Assembly: GCA_036166415.1 (NCBI GenBank)
Contig: JAYZHP010000004.1
Location: forward strand, 1 to 11,808
Source of the DNA: TMED108 sp036166415
GTDB lineage: Bacteria; Fidelibacterota; Marinisomatia; Marinisomatales; TCS55
Direction: 5' to 3'
Length of the DNA: 11,808 nucleotides
This document shows, in pieces, positions 1 to 7,062 of this stretch; the stretch's first letter is position 1; each line of letters begins with the position of its first letter. The translations under genes were made by a program, and so were the position numbers. Below the pieces are notes generated by a model. That model worked only from the letters and a program-made list of their open reading frames with translations, was not told the origin of the DNA and made no database searches.

Positions 1-370
1 CTGATCCTACAGCACGATATGCATTAGGACTTCCAGTTTTTATTGCAATTTCTTGATAGGTTCGAACCTCTCCATATGGAATCTTCATTACAGTAAGTAA
101 TACTTTCTGATAGAAAGAAGGCATTGAAATGTCAACTTTAATATCAAAAAATTTCTTATTATTAGAGAAATAATCATTGATTTGCTTTATTGGTTTTTTC
201 AATGAAATCTTATCCTTTACTAAATTATAATCATCTTTATTCTGTTCAATTTCTGATAAAAATTCTGGGATTTTTTTCTCAAAAACAATGCGCTTCAATC
301 CTTTTTCAGATTGAATCAACATCAGTTCACCGATTGGGGATTTAATCATCGCGTATCTATAAGATTTCAA
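1..370 (-). CDS. ogt: Methylated-DNA--[protein]-cysteine S-methyltransferase, partial (ogt/MGMT-like)
   Basis: Seen: an open frame on the minus strand runs off the left edge without a stop. From its first ATG (347-349) it reads MIKSPIGELMLIQSEKGLKR, the usual MGMT start, and later IPYGEVRTYQEIA, then TGSPNAYRAVGS at the edge. These match the helix-turn-helix 'P.G.v.tY.e.A...G.p.a.RaVG' region of O6-alkylguanine-DNA alkyltransferases. Family knowledge: such proteins repair O6-methylguanine by irreversible transfer of the alkyl group to the Cys of a PCHR motif. That motif should lie within about 15 residues past the edge, so catalytic competence cannot be judged here. The start is uncertain. 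I chose TTG at 368-370, 7 nt after the exporter stop, because residues before SPIG (KSYRYAMIK) look family-like. ATG at 349 or GTG at 385 are alternatives, and none has a strong ribosome binding site. It is the last gene seen in the minus-strand block. Confidence 0.85.
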   Translation of the reverse strand, partial: MKSYRYAMIKSPIGELMLIQSEKGLKRIVFEKKIPEFLSEIEQNKDDYNLVKDKISLKKPIKQINDYFSNNKKFFDIKVDISMPSFYQKVLLTVMKIPYGEVRTYQEIAIKTGSPNAYRAVGS

Positions 371-377
371 ATGATAC

Positions 378-1259
378 CTACCCACTACTTTTTGAAGGAG
401 AGCTTACAAGATAGCCACCAGCAATAATTAGAACTGATCCAATAATTGCAAGGGCCGGGAGAGCTTCTCCCAAAAAAAACCAACCCACTGCTGTTGCGAT
501 AATAGGAGGATAAAAAGCAGTATAACTTATTTGAGTTACAGGGAGATGATTAAATAGCCATATATATATACCCCATGTCATTACTGTCCCTGGAATAGTC
601 AGAAAAAAAATAGCAAATAAGTTTTTATTATCTATTGGAATAAAGGCATTATTCTCAAAAATTAGTGCACAAATTAGAAATAATATCCCAGAAAGGGTCA
701 TGCCAACCGCATTTAAATGATACGAGTTGATCGAGCTTTTTTGCATTTTTAAATAAACATTTGGCCAAGCTGCAAGTACGACAGATAATAAAATAGCAAT
801 AATCCCAAATGTTGCTTGTCCTTCACCTAGCATATCTCTTTCATAAAATAAGAGTATTGTCCCAATTAGACCTATTAGCATCCCAAAAGCCTTCTTTTTA
901 TTTAAGCGATCATCTGGTAAATAAAAATGCGCCATCATTGCTACGCATATCGGCAATAAGCCCCAAATTATTGCCCCAAGATTAGAATAAACATATTTTG
1001 CTCCCCAGTAGGTGAGATAATAGCATAGAGAAAAATTAAAAAAAGTGAATAATAAATATACGTTCTTAAGATCTGTGGTTAGATTAACTTTATGGCCTTT
1101 AATAAAATACATGATCCAAAAAATTATTCCCGCAATGGAGAATCGAATTGAAAGACCAGTATATAATGGCATTTCAGCAAGACTAATCTTTAGATACATC
1201 CATGTAAATCCCCAGAGGACACACATCAAGGCATAGAGCATATAGACTTTTGTTTTCAT
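378..1259 (-). CDS. EamA/DMT-superfamily membrane transporter
   Basis: This is a 293-residue, very hydrophobic protein with about ten predicted membrane helices in two similar halves, the usual size and layout of drug/metabolite transporter (EamA, RhaT/YdcZ-like) exporters. The first helix carries LMCVLWGFTWMYLK, like the 'WG.n....k' start of EamA domains. The second half ends with PPIIATAVGWFFLGEALPAL, a typical 'P....l.g...LgE' signature, followed by the last helix and a short SPSKSSG tail. Family members export metabolites, amino acids or drugs; the substrate cannot be told from sequence. The ATG directly follows the nine-T tract of the secF terminator, so there is no Shine-Dalgarno sequence; Met7 or Met12 would be alternative starts but shorten the region before helix 1. 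It lies downstream of secF and 7 nt upstream of the proposed ogt start, so the two may be co-transcribed. Confidence 0.85.
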   Translation of the reverse strand: MKTKVYMLYALMCVLWGFTWMYLKISLAEMPLYTGLSIRFSIAGIIFWIMYFIKGHKVNLTTDLKNVYLLFTFFNFSLCYYLTYWGAKYVYSNLGAIIWGLLPICVAMMAHFYLPDDRLNKKKAFGMLIGLIGTILLFYERDMLGEGQATFGIIAILLSVVLAAWPNVYLKMQKSSINSYHLNAVGMTLSGILFLICALIFENNAFIPIDNKNLFAIFFLTIPGTVMTWGIYIWLFNHLPVTQISYTAFYPPIIATAVGWFFLGEALPALAIIGSVLIIAGGYLVSSPSKSSG

Positions 1260-1289
1260 AAAAAAAAAGCTCTGATTTTACAGAGCCTT
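1260..1289 (-). terminator. Intrinsic terminator after secF
   Basis: On the minus strand the arms GCTCTG (1286-1281) and CAGAGC (1274-1269) enclose the loop TAAAAT, followed by nine T (1268-1260). The stem can extend through a G-U pair and two A-U pairs to nine base pairs (1289-1287 with 1268-1266). It lies about 30 nt after the secF stop, so it should end the secDF transcript. The T tract touches the ATG of the exporter gene (1259). Confidence 0.85.
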
Positions 1290-1317
1290 CCTAAAGTTTA
1301 AAGTAAAATTGAAAGAA

Positions 1318-2247
1318 TTATTTTTTTGCATTATCATGGAGAAAAATTACAAGAGGACTAGCAATATAAACCGATGAGTATGTTCCAACAATAACACCAA
1401 TGATCATTGCAAAAGCAAAGTTATGTATTACCTCGCCACCAAATAACCATAAAATCATTACCACAACAAAAGTTGTTAGTGAAGTAATAATTGTTCTAGA
1501 AAGTGATTTATTAATACTTCTATTTACAATCAGAGTATACGAATCACGTTTAGATGATTTTAAATTTTCGCGTATTCTATCAAAAATCACAATAGTATCA
1601 TTGAGAGAGTACCCTACAATAGTTAAAAATGCAGCTATAATCGGAAGACTGATTTCGTAAGAAAGTAGTGAAAAAATACCAAGCGTGATTAAAACGTCAT
1701 GAGATAATGCGGCAATGGCTCCTAGCGCAAATTTGAATTCAAAGCGAACTGAAATATAAAGAAGGATGAGTGCAAGAGCTGAGAAAATTGCCATTACGGC
1801 TTTTCCACTAAGCTCCGATCCAATTTTTGGACTTATTATACCTTTACTGAGTACAAATTCAGTCATGTTTTTAGGAGTTTTATTTGGAAAAGATTCAAAT
1901 AGATGAACCGCGATTTTTTGCGCAAAATTTGATGGTGAGTTTTCAATATGAGGAACACGGACTGATACAGCAGCTTTACTACCAAAATGCTTTACTTCTT
2001 CTCTGCTAAAGTCAAACTTTTGACCATCAATATTAATATTACCCATTTTTGAACGCACTTCTTCAACATTTATATCTTCAGTATACTGAACTGCTACAAA
2101 TGTTCCGCCTTTAAAATCGATGCTCAATTTAGGACCTCCATTAATAACCAGAGAGGCTATACCAGCAAGGGCTATCAGCCCTGATAGAGCAAGTGCGAAT
2201 GATTTTTTACCCATAAAATCAAAATTTGAATTCTTTAAAATTCTCAT
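1318..2247 (-). CDS. secF: Protein translocase subunit SecF
   Basis: This 309-residue protein has the SecF layout: a short cytoplasmic N-terminus ending in FDFMGKK, TM1 at about 17-36, a periplasmic P1 domain opening with SIDFKGGTFVAVQY, then five clustered helices in the C-terminal half. The conserved TM4 region reads VGYSLNDTIVIFDRIREN, the SecF form of the motif that SecD has as 'DANVIIFERI'. The length is normal for the family. SecF forms a heterodimer with SecD beside SecYEG and helps complete preprotein export, using the proton (or sodium) gradient. The ATG overlaps the secD stop as ATGA, implying translational coupling, and the gene ends at a strong terminator. Nothing suggests damage. 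Confidence 0.97.
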   Translation of the reverse strand: MRILKNSNFDFMGKKSFALALSGLIALAGIASLVINGGPKLSIDFKGGTFVAVQYTEDINVEEVRSKMGNINIDGQKFDFSREEVKHFGSKAAVSVRVPHIENSPSNFAQKIAVHLFESFPNKTPKNMTEFVLSKGIISPKIGSELSGKAVMAIFSALALILLYISVRFEFKFALGAIAALSHDVLITLGIFSLLSYEISLPIIAAFLTIVGYSLNDTIVIFDRIRENLKSSKRDSYTLIVNRSINKSLSRTIITSLTTFVVVMILWLFGGEVIHNFAFAMIIGVIVGTYSSVYIASPLVIFLHDNAKK

Positions 2248-4142
2248 ATACTAAGTTTTGAAAAACCTTTACGATTTACAAATGCATTAAAAATTGTTCT
2301 AGTTACAAAAATTGCCGTAAACATTGATATCAATATCCCCCAAAATAAGACTGTTGCAAATCCACGAATAGGGCCAGTGCCGAATTGCCATAGGACTAAT
2401 GCAGCAATCAATGTTGTCATGTTCGCATCAATAATTGTTGTCAATGCACGATCATAGCCGCCATCAATAGCAGCTTTTGCTGTTTTTCCTTTATCAAGCT
2501 CTTCTCGAATACGTTCAAAAATAATTACATTCGCATCAATCGACATCCCAACCGTTAATATTAATCCTGCAATACCAGGAAGCGTTAGGGTGGCATGAAG
2601 TGAGGCCAATATCGCTAAAACAAGTACAATATTCCAAATCAATGCAAAATCAGCTATAGTTCCAGCTACTCGATAATAAAGAATCATAAATAACAATACA
2701 ATAGCAAGACCAATCAATACTGATTGAGTTCCACTTTTTACTGAATCTGCTCCTAGCGATGGACCGATAACTCTTTCTTCAATTATATCAACAGGCGCAG
2801 GTAGCGCACCAGCTCTTAAAACAATTGCTATATCTTTTGCTTCGTCAATATTGGCAAATCCCTCTATAAGGGTTCCACCCCCAGATATTTTCTCTCTAAT
2901 ATTTGGAGCCATATGTACTTTTTTATCTAGAACGATAGCAACTTGCCTACCAATATTTGAACCAGTCATAATTGCCCATTTTCTAGCTCCATCAGAGTTC
3001 ATTGAAAGATTTACAATCGGTTGACCAGCAGAAGTTGTTCCTTGAGGTCCTAAGTTGGCTTTGGCTTCTTCGACAACACCACCAGTTAGCTCAGCTTGAT
3101 CATCTAATAGATATAGAGCATACATTTTTTCTACCGATCCATCTGTAAGCGCATATTCCTCAGCTTTATGACTAAAGAGAAAATTCGCGCCTATCGATGC
3201 TAATCGTTCTTGAACCTCAGGCTTCTCTATCAATTTTTTTAATGCATAGGTATTTTTCTCAGGAACACCGATTGAATTACCTAAACTTCTTAACATTGAT
3301 GAAAATGGTCGTTCTGCAAAAATGTCCTCATCTACTATAGCAGAATCTGCTTCCTCATTAGTCTCTGTTGCTCCAAAAAGTTCACTTACAGATACAGCTT
3401 GATCATTACTAATAGGATCTGATTTTTTATTTTCAGACTTTAATTCTTTTGCTACAGAAGCTAAAGATTTATCTTTTTTGAGAACCTGATCAATTTTAAT
3501 CATTAGATCATTGGTTGTAGTAACGTCTTTCACCAAGTAGAATTCAAGAAGCGCTGTGCTTTCAAGCAGGGAGCGAGCTCGCTCCGAATTTTGAACACCA
3601 GCTAGCTCAACGATTATACGTTGAGTACCTTGCTTTTGAATGGTTGGTTCAGCCACACCAAATTGATCAATACGGTTTTGAAGAATCTCTAATACGCGAT
3701 TAATAGCATCTTCCGCTTCTTCTTTTAAAGCGCTAGTTATATCATTTGTATTTGATCCATAGTCATAATAGTACCTGGAGAGCTTTAATTGTTTTTTATC
3801 AATAAGCATAGAAAATAAATTAAAGAAGTCTGCTTCTGGTGAAGCTGAAATTTCTTTACGAATATCCTCAAAGACTGAGGAAAGCTTTTGATCCTTATTG
3901 ATTGCAATATTTTCAACAAGTGTAGGTATGTCTACTTCAAGAGCAATATACATTCCACCTTTGAGATCAAGCCCTTGTTTAATTGCTCGAGATTCTAAGG
4001 TTTCAAGATTACCTTGTTCTAAAAGGACGCTTTTTTCATCTTCAGATAATGTTTGAAGTTTAATGCTTGGCCAAAGCGACCAGATTCCCCATACAAGGAC
4101 TAATCCAATTAGTAAAAATCGTGGTGTTAGTTTATTTTGCAT
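2244..4142 (-). CDS. secD: Protein translocase subunit SecD
   Basis: This is a 632-residue SecD. TM1 lies at about 9-24, followed by the P1 domain with GLDLKGGMYIALEV (57-70) and RVLEILQNRIDQFGVAEPTI (149-168), then a hydrophilic stretch, LTGG (352-355), and five C-terminal helices from about 472. The TM4 signature VGMSIDANVIIFERIREE is at 531-548, with Asp536 as the likely proton-relay residue. Family knowledge: SecDF pulls exported proteins on the periplasmic side using the proton or sodium motive force. The protein is slightly longer than E. coli SecD (615). Residues about 205-345, between FYLVKD and LTGG, form a long region with charged low-complexity stretches (e.g. KKDKSLASVAKELKSENKK and an acidic run near 262-273). 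The start at ATG 4142 places M before the TM1 segment. No Shine-Dalgarno sequence precedes it, but a possible promoter lies about 35 nt upstream. Confidence 0.97.
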   Translation of the reverse strand: MQNKLTPRFLLIGLVLVWGIWSLWPSIKLQTLSEDEKSVLLEQGNLETLESRAIKQGLDLKGGMYIALEVDIPTLVENIAINKDQKLSSVFEDIRKEISASPEADFFNLFSMLIDKKQLKLSRYYYDYGSNTNDITSALKEEAEDAINRVLEILQNRIDQFGVAEPTIQKQGTQRIIVELAGVQNSERARSLLESTALLEFYLVKDVTTTNDLMIKIDQVLKKDKSLASVAKELKSENKKSDPISNDQAVSVSELFGATETNEEADSAIVDEDIFAERPFSSMLRSLGNSIGVPEKNTYALKKLIEKPEVQERLASIGANFLFSHKAEEYALTDGSVEKMYALYLLDDQAELTGGVVEEAKANLGPQGTTSAGQPIVNLSMNSDGARKWAIMTGSNIGRQVAIVLDKKVHMAPNIREKISGGGTLIEGFANIDEAKDIAIVLRAGALPAPVDIIEERVIGPSLGADSVKSGTQSVLIGLAIVLLFMILYYRVAGTIADFALIWNIVLVLAILASLHATLTLPGIAGLILTVGMSIDANVIIFERIREELDKGKTAKAAIDGGYDRALTTIIDANMTTLIAALVLWQFGTGPIRGFATVLFWGILISMFTAIFVTRTIFNAFVNRKGFSKLSI

Positions 4143-4174
4143 AAAATATATTATTAATTGCTTTAAGGACGGGG

Positions 4175-4204
4175 AATATACTCTTGGATTTACCTATTGA
4201 ACAA
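4175..4204 (-). promoter_or_regulatory. Possible sigma70-type promoter for secDF
   Basis: In the 78-bp gap between kbl and secD, the minus strand reads TTGTTC (4204-4199), 18 nt, then TATATT (4180-4175). Initiation about 7 nt further would give a 5' leader of roughly 25-30 nt before the secD ATG. Both boxes are imperfect and the region is AT-rich, so chance is possible. I see no terminator hairpin for kbl in this gap, so read-through from tdh-kbl into secD cannot be excluded. Confidence 0.4.
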
Positions 4205-4220
4205 GCATGTGAACGAATTA

Positions 4221-5393
4221 TTATACAATATTGAATTTTGCACCTATTTTTTTAAAAGCATCTAATGCTTGATCTAAATGCGATTCAGTCATTGCAGCAG
4301 AGATCTGAACTCTTATTCTAGCCTCATTTTTAGGAACAACTGGGTAGAAAAATCCAATAACATAAATCCCCTCTTTTAATAAATCTGCAGCCATTTTTTG
4401 AGCAATTTGTGCATCATAAGTCATGATTGGGATAATAGGATGTTCACCTTCTTTTATTTCAAAGCCAATCCTAGATATTTCTCTACGAAAATATTGCGTA
4501 TTTTTTTCAAGCTTATCCCTTAATTCTGTTGATTCTGAAAGCATTTCAAAGGCCTTAATACCTGCAGAGGTTATTGCAGGAGCTAGAGTGTTTGAAAAAA
4601 GATAAGGCCTTGAGCGTTGGCGTAATAAATCTATGAATTCTTGCTTTCCAGTAGTAAAACCACCCGAAGCTCCACCAAGCGCCTTTCCAAGGGTTGAAGT
4701 CCAAATATCAATTTTTTCCATAACATTATTGTGTTCTGCAGATCCTCTTCCGGTCTCTCCTATAAATCCAGTGGCATGACTATCATCAACCATGACTATT
4801 GCATCATATTTTTCTGCAAGAGTAGTTATTTGATCAAGTTTTGCTATGTAACCATCCATTGAGAAAACACCATCCGTTGCAATTAAGCGTATTTTTGCAT
4901 TTTGCGATTTGATTAGTTGTTTCTCTAAATCTTTCATATCATTGTTTTTATAGCGATATCGTTGGGCCTTGCAAAGCCTGATGCCATCAATAATAGAAGC
5001 GTGATTTAATGCATCAGAGATGATAGCATCATTTGGGCCTAAAAGCGTTTCAAAAAGCCCACCATTTGCATCAAAACATGAGGTGTATAAAATAGTATCT
5101 TCAGACCCAAAGAAATGAGAAATGGTTTTTTCGAGATCTTTGTGTATGGTCTGCGTTCCACAAATAAAACGGACAGATGCCATACCAAAGCCATATTTAT
5201 CTAATGCTTGCTTTGCAGCAGAAATCAAGCTTGGATGATCAGCGAGACCTAAATAATTATTGGCGCAAAAATTAAGTACGTTTAAACCTTGATCTGTTGA
5301 AATATTAATACTTTGTGAAGAAGTGATTGGCCTTTCAACCTTATAAAGCCCCTCGTCTTTAATTTCTGAAATAATTTTCTTAAAAGAATTCAC
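4221..5393 (-). CDS. kbl: 2-amino-3-ketobutyrate CoA ligase (glycine C-acetyltransferase)
   Basis: This PLP-dependent enzyme of the alpha-oxoamine synthase family cleaves 2-amino-3-oxobutyrate with CoA to glycine and acetyl-CoA, the second step of threonine degradation. Seen, numbering from the upstream ATG at 5417: NFCANNYLGLADHP (49-62), ASVRFICGTQ (80-89), SCFDANGGLFETLLG (113-127), DALNHASIIDG (135-145), VDDSHATGF (210-218) and the PLP-lysine motif TLGKALGGASGG with Lys245. It aligns closely along its whole length with my memory of E. coli Kbl (398 aa). I chose GTG at 5393, giving 390 aa, because it overlaps the tdh stop as GTGA, a standard coupled arrangement. GTG at 5396 or ATG at 5417 (398 aa, 28-nt overlap) are alternatives; a GGAAAGG motif sits about 10-13 nt upstream of the GTGs. 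The gene is intact. Confidence 0.95.
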   Translation of the reverse strand: MNSFKKIISEIKDEGLYKVERPITSSQSINISTDQGLNVLNFCANNYLGLADHPSLISAAKQALDKYGFGMASVRFICGTQTIHKDLEKTISHFFGSEDTILYTSCFDANGGLFETLLGPNDAIISDALNHASIIDGIRLCKAQRYRYKNNDMKDLEKQLIKSQNAKIRLIATDGVFSMDGYIAKLDQITTLAEKYDAIVMVDDSHATGFIGETGRGSAEHNNVMEKIDIWTSTLGKALGGASGGFTTGKQEFIDLLRQRSRPYLFSNTLAPAITSAGIKAFEMLSESTELRDKLEKNTQYFRREISRIGFEIKEGEHPIIPIMTYDAQIAQKMAADLLKEGIYVIGFFYPVVPKNEARIRVQISAAMTESHLDQALDAFKKIGAKFNIV

Positions 5394-6412
5394 CACTTTA
5401 AAACAACCTTTCCGCAATTTCCTGATTTTAACACTTCAAAGGCATCTTGGAAATCATCAATATTAAATTGATGCGTTAATACCTCAGAAATTGATAAGCC
5501 ACCTCTAACCATTTGAGTCATTTTGTACCATGTATCATACATTTCTCTTCCATATATACCTTTAATATTTAGCCCTTTAAAAATAACATCATCCCAGTTG
5601 ATCTTTGTTGATTTTGGTAGCAGTCCTAATAGTGCAATATTTCCACCATTATACATGTGATTGATCATCTCATTAAAAGCTTGTGGGCTTCCAGACATTT
5701 CAAGCCCTATATCAAAACCATGATTAATATTGAGGTCTTCAAAAGTATCTTTTATTTGCTCTTTTTTTGGATTAATTGTTCTTGTGGCTCCTAGCTTTAA
5801 TGCTAGATCTAATCGATAGTCATTTATATCCGTGATTACAATATTTCTTGAGCCAGAGAATTTGCAAATTGCTACAGCCATGATTCCTATGGGACCTGCG
5901 CCAGAAATCAATACATCTTCACCGGTCAAATTATACGTAAGTGCCGTATGCACAGCATTTCCAAATGGATCAAAAAAAGCTGCAATTTCTGATGATATAT
6001 CTTTATGAATAGGCCATACATTTGATTCAGGTATAACTAAATATTCAGCAAATGCCCCATTTCGATGAATTCCAATTCCAATAGTTTTATGGCATAGATG
6101 GCGTTTTCCAGCTCTGCAATTTCGACAATACCCACAAGTTAAATGCCCTTCTCCAGAGACGCGATCCCCTACCTTGTAATGCGTAACTCCTGCTCCAATT
6201 TCCTCAATAATGCCACAAAATTCATGCCCTATGATTAGAGGCAATTCAAGATTCTTTTGCGCCCATTCATCCCAGTCATATATATGCATGTCGGTACCGC
6301 AAATTGCAGTATGCGTTATTTTAATCTTTACATCATTTGTTTCGCATATTGGGTTATCGACATTCTCCATCCATATCCCTGCTTCAGGCGAACGTTTTAC
6401 AAGTGCTTTCAT
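5390..6412 (-). CDS. tdh: L-threonine 3-dehydrogenase
   Basis: This is a 340-residue zinc-dependent medium-chain dehydrogenase that oxidises L-threonine with NAD+ to 2-amino-3-oxobutyrate, which kbl then uses. Seen: catalytic zinc ligands Cys38 (TAICGTDMHIYDWDEW), His63 and Glu64 (GHE); structural zinc cysteines 93, 96, 99 and 107 in GHLTCGYCRNCRAGKRHLC; FDPFGNAVHTAL (147-158); the NAD-binding turn GAGPIG (171-176); and IFKGLNIKGIYGREMYDTWY-type sequence in the C-terminal part, typical of Tdh rather than sorbitol dehydrogenase. The length matches E. coli Tdh (341). It is the first gene of the minus block, coupled to kbl and divergent from the plus-strand genes. Upstream of its ATG I see no Shine-Dalgarno sequence; a TATAAA six bases before the ATG would suggest a very short leader, but this is weak in AT-rich DNA. 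Confidence 0.97.
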   Translation of the reverse strand: MKALVKRSPEAGIWMENVDNPICETNDVKIKITHTAICGTDMHIYDWDEWAQKNLELPLIIGHEFCGIIEEIGAGVTHYKVGDRVSGEGHLTCGYCRNCRAGKRHLCHKTIGIGIHRNGAFAEYLVIPESNVWPIHKDISSEIAAFFDPFGNAVHTALTYNLTGEDVLISGAGPIGIMAVAICKFSGSRNIVITDINDYRLDLALKLGATRTINPKKEQIKDTFEDLNINHGFDIGLEMSGSPQAFNEMINHMYNGGNIALLGLLPKSTKINWDDVIFKGLNIKGIYGREMYDTWYKMTQMVRGGLSISEVLTHQFNIDDFQDAFEVLKSGNCGKVVLKW

Positions 6413-6432
6413 AAGGTTTTTATATTCATTGA

Positions 6433-6461
6433 TTGTTCTAAAAAATTTAATGGGTTATACT
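6433..6461 (+). promoter_or_regulatory. Possible sigma70-type promoter for the 6505 gene
   Basis: In the 92-bp divergent region between tdh and the plus-strand block, TTGTTC (6433-6438) and TATACT (6456-6461) are 17 nt apart. The -10 box matches consensus at five of six positions; the -35 box keeps only its TTG. Start of transcription near 6468 would leave a leader of about 35 nt carrying the AGGAGG at 6486. No obvious operator palindrome is visible. Confidence 0.45.
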
Positions 6462-6485
6462 TACCATACACAATGGAATAAACTT

Positions 6486-6491
6486 AGGAGG
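6486..6491 (+). promoter_or_regulatory. Ribosome binding site AGGAGG, long spacing
   Basis: AGGAGG is the strongest Shine-Dalgarno match in the window. It stands 13 nt before the ATG at 6505, longer than the usual 5-10. There is no start codon in frame between them, so the ATG remains the best start. Confidence 0.55.
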
Positions 6492-6504
6492 TTATTATTC
6501 GTTT

Positions 6505-7044
6505 ATGCGGATTCAGACTCAGTTTCTTATTATAAATATTATTGGCGGAATTGCTGTTCTTGGTGGCTATGTAGTTGCATTAATAAATCATCCCGATACT
6601 AGAGGTGAGCTTTGGGGTGGGGTACCGGAAAATTTACGATTTTGGATTACTTCATTTATGTTTGTTTCTGCTTTTGGTTACTGCTTGGCAATGTATTATT
6701 TAATTTTTCAAGATGGATTAAGCTTGGATTTCTTTTGGGGAAAATTAAACGCCAATTATATGAAAGGACTATTAATTATTTTCCTTTTAACCGCTGCTTG
6801 CTGGATTCATACAACCTTTAGTTATCTAGAAACTGGAAATCAAGTTTTATGGACTTTTGTCCAAATCGAGCTTTGGCTGACTGGAATTTCAATTTTTCTT
6901 ATGATGATTGGTCTTGCTACAGCTAGTGGAATCAATAATAATTTTCTTCATAGCTCATCCGTAATAGGTCTTCTTATTATTTCCTTTCATTGTTTAGCGC
7001 TAGATGCAATGTTATGGATTAGTAGATTCCCTATTAAACATTGA
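6505..7044 (+). CDS. Uncharacterised five-helix integral membrane protein
   Basis: I do not recognise this 179-residue protein. Predicted membrane helices lie at about 7-27, 47-68, 87-106, 115-140 and 150-172. Loops contain NHPDTRGELWGGVPENLRFW (28-47) and a hydrophilic stretch around 69-85. Several polar or charged residues fall in or near helices: His102, Glu122, His162 and Asp167. It is rich in tryptophan but lacks the WYxxLxKPxWxPP-type signature of TspO, despite similar length and helix number. It has a plausible promoter and an AGGAGG site, and ends 18 nt before the APC permease start, so the two are probably one transcript. Codon use and AT content resemble its neighbours. The coding call rests on length, clean hydrophobic periodicity, the translation signals and tight packing. 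Confidence 0.8.
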   Translation: MRIQTQFLIINIIGGIAVLGGYVVALINHPDTRGELWGGVPENLRFWITSFMFVSAFGYCLAMYYLIFQDGLSLDFFWGKLNANYMKGLLIIFLLTAACWIHTTFSYLETGNQVLWTFVQIELWLTGISIFLMMIGLATASGINNNFLHSSSVIGLLIISFHCLALDAMLWISRFPIKH

Positions 7045-7062
7045 TTAAGACTTAGTTATCTT

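Noticed and set aside
1045..1236. Plus-strand open frame opposite the exporter gene
   Set aside because: It is a shadow of the minus-strand transporter, with no start signals or family resemblance.
5396..5417. Kbl starting at ATG 5417 with a 28-nt overlap into tdh
   Set aside because: Possible, but GTG at 5393 gives the GTGA overlap typical of coupled genes; total length fits the family either way, so I kept the shorter form and noted the other.
6210..6602. Plus-strand open frames across the tdh 5' end and divergent gap
   Set aside because: They overlap tdh and the 6505 gene in other frames, have odd composition, and match no family I know.
6505..7044. TspO/MBR identity for the five-helix protein
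   Set aside because: Length and helix number fit, but the tryptophan/proline signature of TspO is absent.
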